Assembly: GCA_013368315.1 (NCBI GenBank)
Contig: JAACJM010000001.1
Coordinates: 124,001 to 188,000 of the forward strand
Direction: 5' to 3'
Length of the DNA stretch: 64,000 nucleotides
DNA from: Tetrapyrgos nigripes
Taxonomy: Eukaryota; Basidiomycota; Agaricomycetes; Agaricales; Campanellaceae
Position 1 is the first letter of the stretch, and each line of letters starts with the position of its first letter. Positions 58,913 through 64,000 of this stretch are shown piece after piece. The position numbers and the translations under genes were made by a program. Under the pieces are notes generated by a model. The model made no database searches and was not told the DNA's origin. It saw only the letters and a program-made list of their open reading frames with translations.

Positions 58913-60548
58913 ATGTTCTTCTGCGCGATCTCCGGAGAGCCCCCCCAGGAACCTGTCGTCTCTGCAAAGTCAGGAAAAGTTTATGAACGTCGCCTCATTG
59001 TGAAATACATCAACGAAAATGGCACCGACCCCACTACCGGTGACAAACTTGAAGAGTCGGATTTAATCACTATCAAGGCCTGTATGTATTTTCTATTCTT
59101 TGTTCTATGGTGTCGGACGCGTCGTGCTGACTTTTCTTACCCTTTTCCAGCCCCAGAAAACGCTGCACCTCGGCCACCATCCGCTACATCTATACCGGCT
59201 CTTTTACACAGTCTTCAAAACGAATGGGATGCTCTCATGTTGGAAATGTTTGCCCTCAAGCAGCAGTATAATTCGACGCGGCAGGAATTGAGTTATGCAT
59301 TATATGCTCAGGATGCGGCTAGTAGAGTAGTTGCGCGTCTCATAAGGGAGCGGGATGCTGCCAGAGAGTGAGTCTTGTTTTTCTCTTTTAGATTCTAGTA
59401 CTGACTGTCTCTCTTCAAGGGCTCTTGCCAACGTTAACGCAAGCATGGGCATCGCACCGACCGCACCAGCTGAGGATGTGGAAATGAATGAAGATGCTCC
59501 CGCCGAGGAGGGTCTCCCCAAAGAGATTGTCTCTCAAATTGACGAAACTCAGGCGTCACTGTCCGCCCAACGTAAAAAGCGCAAACCTCCCGCAGATTAT
59601 GTCACCGCGGCCGACGTAAAGACATTCACTGCTAAACACACTATCCCATCCCTTCATTCTGCTTCACCCGCCGGTATCACGTCCTTGGCTATCTCGCACA
59701 CCAACCCCGATCAATTCCTCACAGGTGGTAATGACAAGGTTGTCCAATTGTACGATCGAAGCACAGACAAAGTGCTGGCCAGCCTCAAAGGACACCAAAA
59801 AAAGATCAACCACGTTGCATTCCGAGAGAAGGAAGGACAACCTACTCTGCTACTCTCTGCAGGCGCAGACAAAATTGCGAAAATATGGTCTTACGATGAT
59901 GCTTCCTCGGAGTATATTCCCAAATACACCAACCGTACCCACAAGGGTGAATTGACTGGATTGGCGGTCCATCCCACGTCAACCATCATGGCGCTTTCGT
60001 CGGCAGACAAGACGTATTCTTTGCATGACTTGTCCACTTTCACTCAAGTCTTCCATTCCGCGCCTTCTGATGAAGCGTTCAGCTCCTTGTCCGTTCATCC
60101 GGATGGTGCTCTTTTGGCAGTAGGAACACCTTCAAATACCATTCAGATTTACGATATCCGTGCGGGTGCCATTGCTGCATCACTTAGCCCAGCAAACGGC
60201 ACGCCCTTTACCATTCCAACCCTCTGCTTCTCCGAGAATGGATACCACCTCGCTGCACCGGTCAACGCTTCGTCCCTCGCCATCTGGGATCTGCGTAAGC
60301 AGAAGGCTGCCAACACTATTGACCTCGGCGAAGACTTCAAAATCAACAAAGTCGTGTACGATTACAGTGCACAGTTTATCGGGGTTGCCGGTAACACTGG
60401 TGCGAGGGTTTTGATGAACAAGTCATGGGAGGAGCTCGTCAGGTTTGAAGAGGGTGGTGAAATGAGTGACTTGGCGTTCGCCGGCTTGGGCAAAGAGATC
60501 TGGGGAACGACTGGAAGGGAAGTCAGGATTTGGGGTTTGCCTGCTTAG
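58913..60548 (+). CDS. PRP19: Pre-mRNA-processing factor PRP19, U-box E3 ligase with WD40 propeller
   Basis: Central subunit of the Prp19 (NTC) complex that activates the spliceosome. Start at 58913 ([17 protein letters not shown]), the U-box, followed by [19 protein letters not shown]. Exon 2: [20 protein letters not shown], the coiled-coil tetramerisation helix ([19 protein letters not shown]). Then [18 protein letters not shown] and a seven-bladed propeller: [92 protein letters not shown], ending [13 protein letters not shown] at 60548. Only three exons. All parts are present. Confidence 0.97.
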
Positions 60549-61174
60549 TTTGCATCTGTATTGTACTTAGTTGGACTAGTGTTCTGTTGTTTTCGGTTAT
60601 CAGCTATTATATACATTGCTTGAGGCGATTTGCGATTGCTGGATTAACCCACAGAACAACAAAATGATTGCTTCCTACGCACAAGTGACCAATGTACATG
60701 TAATATTGAGTGCTTTTGGCGAAAGTATCACAGTCACATCAGAAACGTTTGTTATCTGAGCCTTAAGCTCAAAAATCATTGCAGTCATTTTGATACATGG
60801 TCGCAGTACTAATACTGATAAAGGCCATGAACGTGACAAGGAGCCATGAGAATGCGTAAAAACCAAATGGAAAAAGTACAAGGAAGTGGGCTGAAGTGTA
60901 TCGCTGCGAAGAGTAAAGCTTGTCAGTACCAGGACCCGAAGATGTGAATAAGGGAGTTAAATGAGCGTATAGTGCTATGCTGAACAGTCATCGAAAGGAA
61001 TAAAAAGTGACAAGGTAACAAGGGATATCTGAGTGATGAGTGAGTTGATAGTAATACAGTTGCGTCGATCATGGGGAGCATTTCAAGCATAAAAAGGTAA
61101 TAATTCTACAAACCACCAAAGCCCATGCAGAGGTAGGAAAGGGGAAAAGAGTCCGAATCAGATAAAACTGGTCT
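60549..61174. other. Intergenic, convergent 3' flanks
   Basis: PRP19 and the OPT gene end toward each other here. The 0.6 kb shows no family-like ORF, repeat or RNA signature to my reading. Confidence 0.4.
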
Positions 61175-63822
61175 CTAAGCCCATGTCGTAGGACCAAAAG
61201 TGCCCGTCTCACTGATCTTTAACGGCATACCCATGAAATCAGCAGTATTCTGCCATACAGTGTTGCCCCACCAGTTGAGCTCGAAACCGCCCTTGGGCAA
61301 CTGGACAGTGAAGAAAATGACCACGATACCAATGGCGACACCGGCATCCAGGCCAGCGGAGAGGATGTAATTGTAACGCATCCACCATCGGAAGTGGAAG
61401 CGACGGATGAGGTAGTTAAAGATGAAACCGATGAGAGCCCATGAAGCGTAGTTAATACCGCTTGCAGGAGGGATGGCACCAACACCAGCGAAGAAAACTG
61501 GGATGTTGATGTATCTCCAGAAGGACAAGGGGTAGCGGCGGGCGAGGAGGTAGAAGGGAATAGGGAGGATGGCACCGATGAGGTAGAAGTACAGAAGAGA
61601 GTTGTAGGGCATGCCAGGGCTGAACATCCTTCTGGGACCGACACCACCCCAGATGAGAGAGGCAGCGGCGAAAGAGTTGGTTCCGGGACAAATGAAACCG
61701 TCTTTCTGGTTGGGCGTGCAAATGTCTTCAATGTTGGAAAACATGATATCTTGGATGGTGACAACCACGAAACAGCTGACGACGGAAGCGACGACTTGGC
61801 AGGAGAACATGACACGAGGAGGGATCTTCATGTAGTGACCGAGCTTAAGATCACCGGCGAACATAACTGCTTGGTTGGTTCCGATGTAAGCAATCGCTTT
61901 GAATATCATGTTGGCGATGGGGCGCTCAGGGAGTACGTAGCCAGCAATGAGTTCGTGAATGACCTGCATGTTGCCAACCTGTTGGTTGGTGATGGCTTGG
62001 AGCATGGACATGGGAACGGATAGGATGGCTGCGAGCAGGAACCCGAACAAAGCTGCCCAGACCGGGAGCTGAGTAGGGAAGAGGTGGATCGAAACCAGCA
62101 AAAAGACCATGGCGATTATACCGACCAAACCGTACCAGTACAGTGGCACCTCGGGGTAGGCCTGCATGAGACGTGAGTGAACATCACGTTCATCCTTCAA
62201 GCTCGAGCGGAAGCGGCGAGCAATATCACGACCGAACCACAGGAAAGTGTGGACAAAGACGGCGGTGAAGGCGGCGAAGGCACAAGCGTAGGCGACGGCC
62301 AAGGTTGCAGGGATGAAGACGGGAGAGTAGTTATGGTATTTGGCAGAGTCGAACAAGCCATCAGTAACAACTTGAGTGGGGTCATAAGGTGCGCCAGTAT
62401 TGTCGAAAGACAGGAAAGATGAAATGGGCAGGAAAGCGGTGTTAAAAGTGTTCGAGACTAAATCAAAGCGAATCAGAAAATGAGCAAATTAACGGGGAAA
62501 CTGATTGCGTACAATAAATGGCGGGTGCCACAACCCAAAACATGAGTACAAGGGCAATGATAGTGTTCAATTCAGACCACCACTAGAGAAAGGTCAGCAC
62601 GATGTGACCGCTAGATCAAACAGACACATACCGGTGTGACCAAAGGACTGCCAATGTACGCAATCATCGACCAGTCGAAAGTAAGGATCCCCATACCAAG
62701 ACCGGTGTTCGTGCCGAACAGCGTGTTGACAACAACATTGTTGGGTGCAATCCAGCACACCCAGTTAAAGAGGCTGAGAGCAGTGAACAAGTACCCAGGA
62801 AGCCAATACCATGCAAAGCTACCAAAGGCGACGAGGAGGAAAAAGCGTTCTCGCGACATGTGTCCACGATCACGTTTCCCATAAGTTTTGTGCAAGGTGT
62901 TGAAAAGGGCAGAGTTGACCAGTGCACCGGGCCAGATCATGGACGAGGGCCATACAACGAACTGACGAAGCATGCCGCCGAGAGAGAACCCCAGGACTTG
63001 GGAACCCAAGACCAGGAGGATTTTGTAGGCATACGTGAGCTGTTGGTTGTAAAAAAAGATCTGGGTAGCGATGATGTCGGTTGCGTAGGCACCACTGACG
63101 GTAAGGTTCGCCATGATAGTGATGCAGACGTGCTCCTTAATAGTGAAGGGTCCTGGGTTAAGAGTCCATCGGAAGCCAAAGGTGTTGAACTCGTAGGTAG
63201 GTAAGATCCTCTCCAAGAGCTTTCCGAAAGGCAGCGAGATCAACTGGACAACTATACCAGTGATGTAGACGGAGGGATCTGAAATCATAAAGATGAGAGT
63301 AGATACTAAAAAGCCGAATGAAATATACATACAGCGAGTACCGAAGAACTGGTTCAGACCAGTGACAACACAGGTGAAGAATATACCAAGGAACCACATT
63401 CTGAACGTGTTCACAGGGATGGTGGGGTCGTCAACACTTGACACTGCCGCACGAACTTCGGGATAAGGTGATTCGCTGAGGAAACATCAATACATAGAAC
63501 ATAGATGAAAAGTGTGAACGTACTCATCAAAGTCAATAGCGGTGGAGTTGCGAGATTCTGCCCTCGAGGTGGAGAAACGATCCGAGTCCGAGTCATTGTC
63601 GGAAGGGTCGTAGAACTTGTGGGACTTCTTGTCGGCGAGCTCCAAGGACTCAACGGAAGCATGAAGAGGTCGTTTGAGGTCAATGTTGGGATCGTTAAGA
63701 TGCTCCATGACAAAATCGGTGTCGATGTCTTCGGGGACATCAGGGACATGACGAGGGCGTAAGTACTGCATGGGGAATGGGACGTTGGCCGTCGACGTAG
63801 AGTAGACTTTGGTGTCTTCCAT
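61175..63822 (-). CDS. OPT-family oligopeptide transporter
   Basis: Proton-coupled uptake of small peptides or glutathione-like compounds across the plasma membrane. Start at 63822 (MEDTKVYSTSTANVPF), a polar N-terminus with DEDIDTDFV-like acidic stretch. Family marks: SPYPEVRAAVSSVDDP, TFRMWFLGIFFTCVVTGLNQ, FFGTR, NPGPFTIKEHVCITIMANL (the NPG motif), and in the second half KLGHYMKIPPRVMFSCQVVA and NIEDICTPNQKDGFICPG. More than twelve hydrophobic helices. Ends ISETGTFGPTTWA at 61175. Six or so exons with introns near 62430-62640, 63290-63330 and 63480-63520. Substrate cannot be inferred. Confidence 0.95.
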
Positions 63823-64000
63823 GGCAAAGACTGACTGAAGCAGACTTGTTCAAGGAGAACCGCAGCTGATGGCGGAGGGGGGTGAAGGGAAGGTGGGGGG
63901 AGAACAGTGGCTCAAAGCTGGTCTTATGAAGGTCGTCGCTTACGGATCCTGACGAACATTTGAATCTATATTGTTCACATATGGTAAAGAAGAGACGTCC
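63823..64000. promoter_or_regulatory. Promoter region of the OPT transporter (window edge)
   Basis: Upstream sequence of the leftward OPT gene, cut by the window end. No motif named. Confidence 0.35.

Noticed and set aside
61219..61815. Long open frame (198 codons) on the minus strand in another register of the OPT gene
   Set aside because: Ser/Pro-rich out-of-frame shadow of the OPT coding exon, with no domain.

Overview
The window is nuclear DNA of a filamentous basidiomycete, most likely a mushroom-forming agaricomycete. Genes are dense and on both strands, and almost every one is cut by several short (about 45-70 nt) GT-AG introns. Several families are typical of fungi or of agaricomycetes: a GH72 glucanosyltransferase, a SUR7 membrane protein, an Atg26-type sterol glucosyltransferase, an Ssk2-type MAPKKK, a DUF6534-like membrane protein, and an EF-hand/ZZ protein with a helical N-terminus. 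Coordinates give the span from start to stop codon including introns. Splice sites were read by eye and proteins were assembled by matching family patterns.

Layout: 1-1402 (-) is a peroxisomal ABCD half-transporter that runs off the left edge. 2034-4015 (-) is an RRM/zinc-knuckle SR-like protein. 4322-6349 (-) is a Gas1-like glucanosyltransferase. 6753-7853 (-) is a SUR7/PalI protein. 8136-13560 (+) is a sterol glucosyltransferase. After a 1.7 kb spacer with a Tc1/mariner-type MITE come a seven-TM protein (15302-16882 +), a clavaminate-synthase-like oxygenase (17167-18905 -), a serine hydrolase (19173-20589 -) and a HAD phosphatase (20782-21984 -). 22.0-26.4 kb is a gene-free repeat island. 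It holds a Helitron relic, a well-delimited hAT-type MITE with a second MITE nested in it, tandem duplications and GC-rich foldbacks.

From 26.4 kb on the genes are mostly housekeeping: an Alba/Rpp25-like protein and Mis12/Mtw1 on a 72-bp shared promoter, an eight-TM protein, the Ssk2-like MAPKKK, a partial 5' copy of DRG1 followed by intact DRG1, the EF-hand/ZZ protein, a RINT1/Tip20 tether, MCM3, PRP17, a three-repeat Myb protein joined to C2H2 fingers, a small RING-like coiled-coil protein, SGT2, PRP19, and an OPT oligopeptide transporter at the right edge.

Working together: PRP17, PRP19 and the SR-like protein serve pre-mRNA splicing. MCM3 and Mis12 serve S-phase and mitosis, and both carry an ACGCGT (MluI cell-cycle) box just upstream. 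GH72, SUR7 and Ssk2 belong to wall and osmotic-stress biology. I see no obvious operon-like or secondary-metabolite cluster. The least ordinary parts are the nested MITEs with a paralogous empty site, the DRG1 duplication and its odd splice junction, the Myb-C2H2 fusion, and the EF-hand/ZZ protein.
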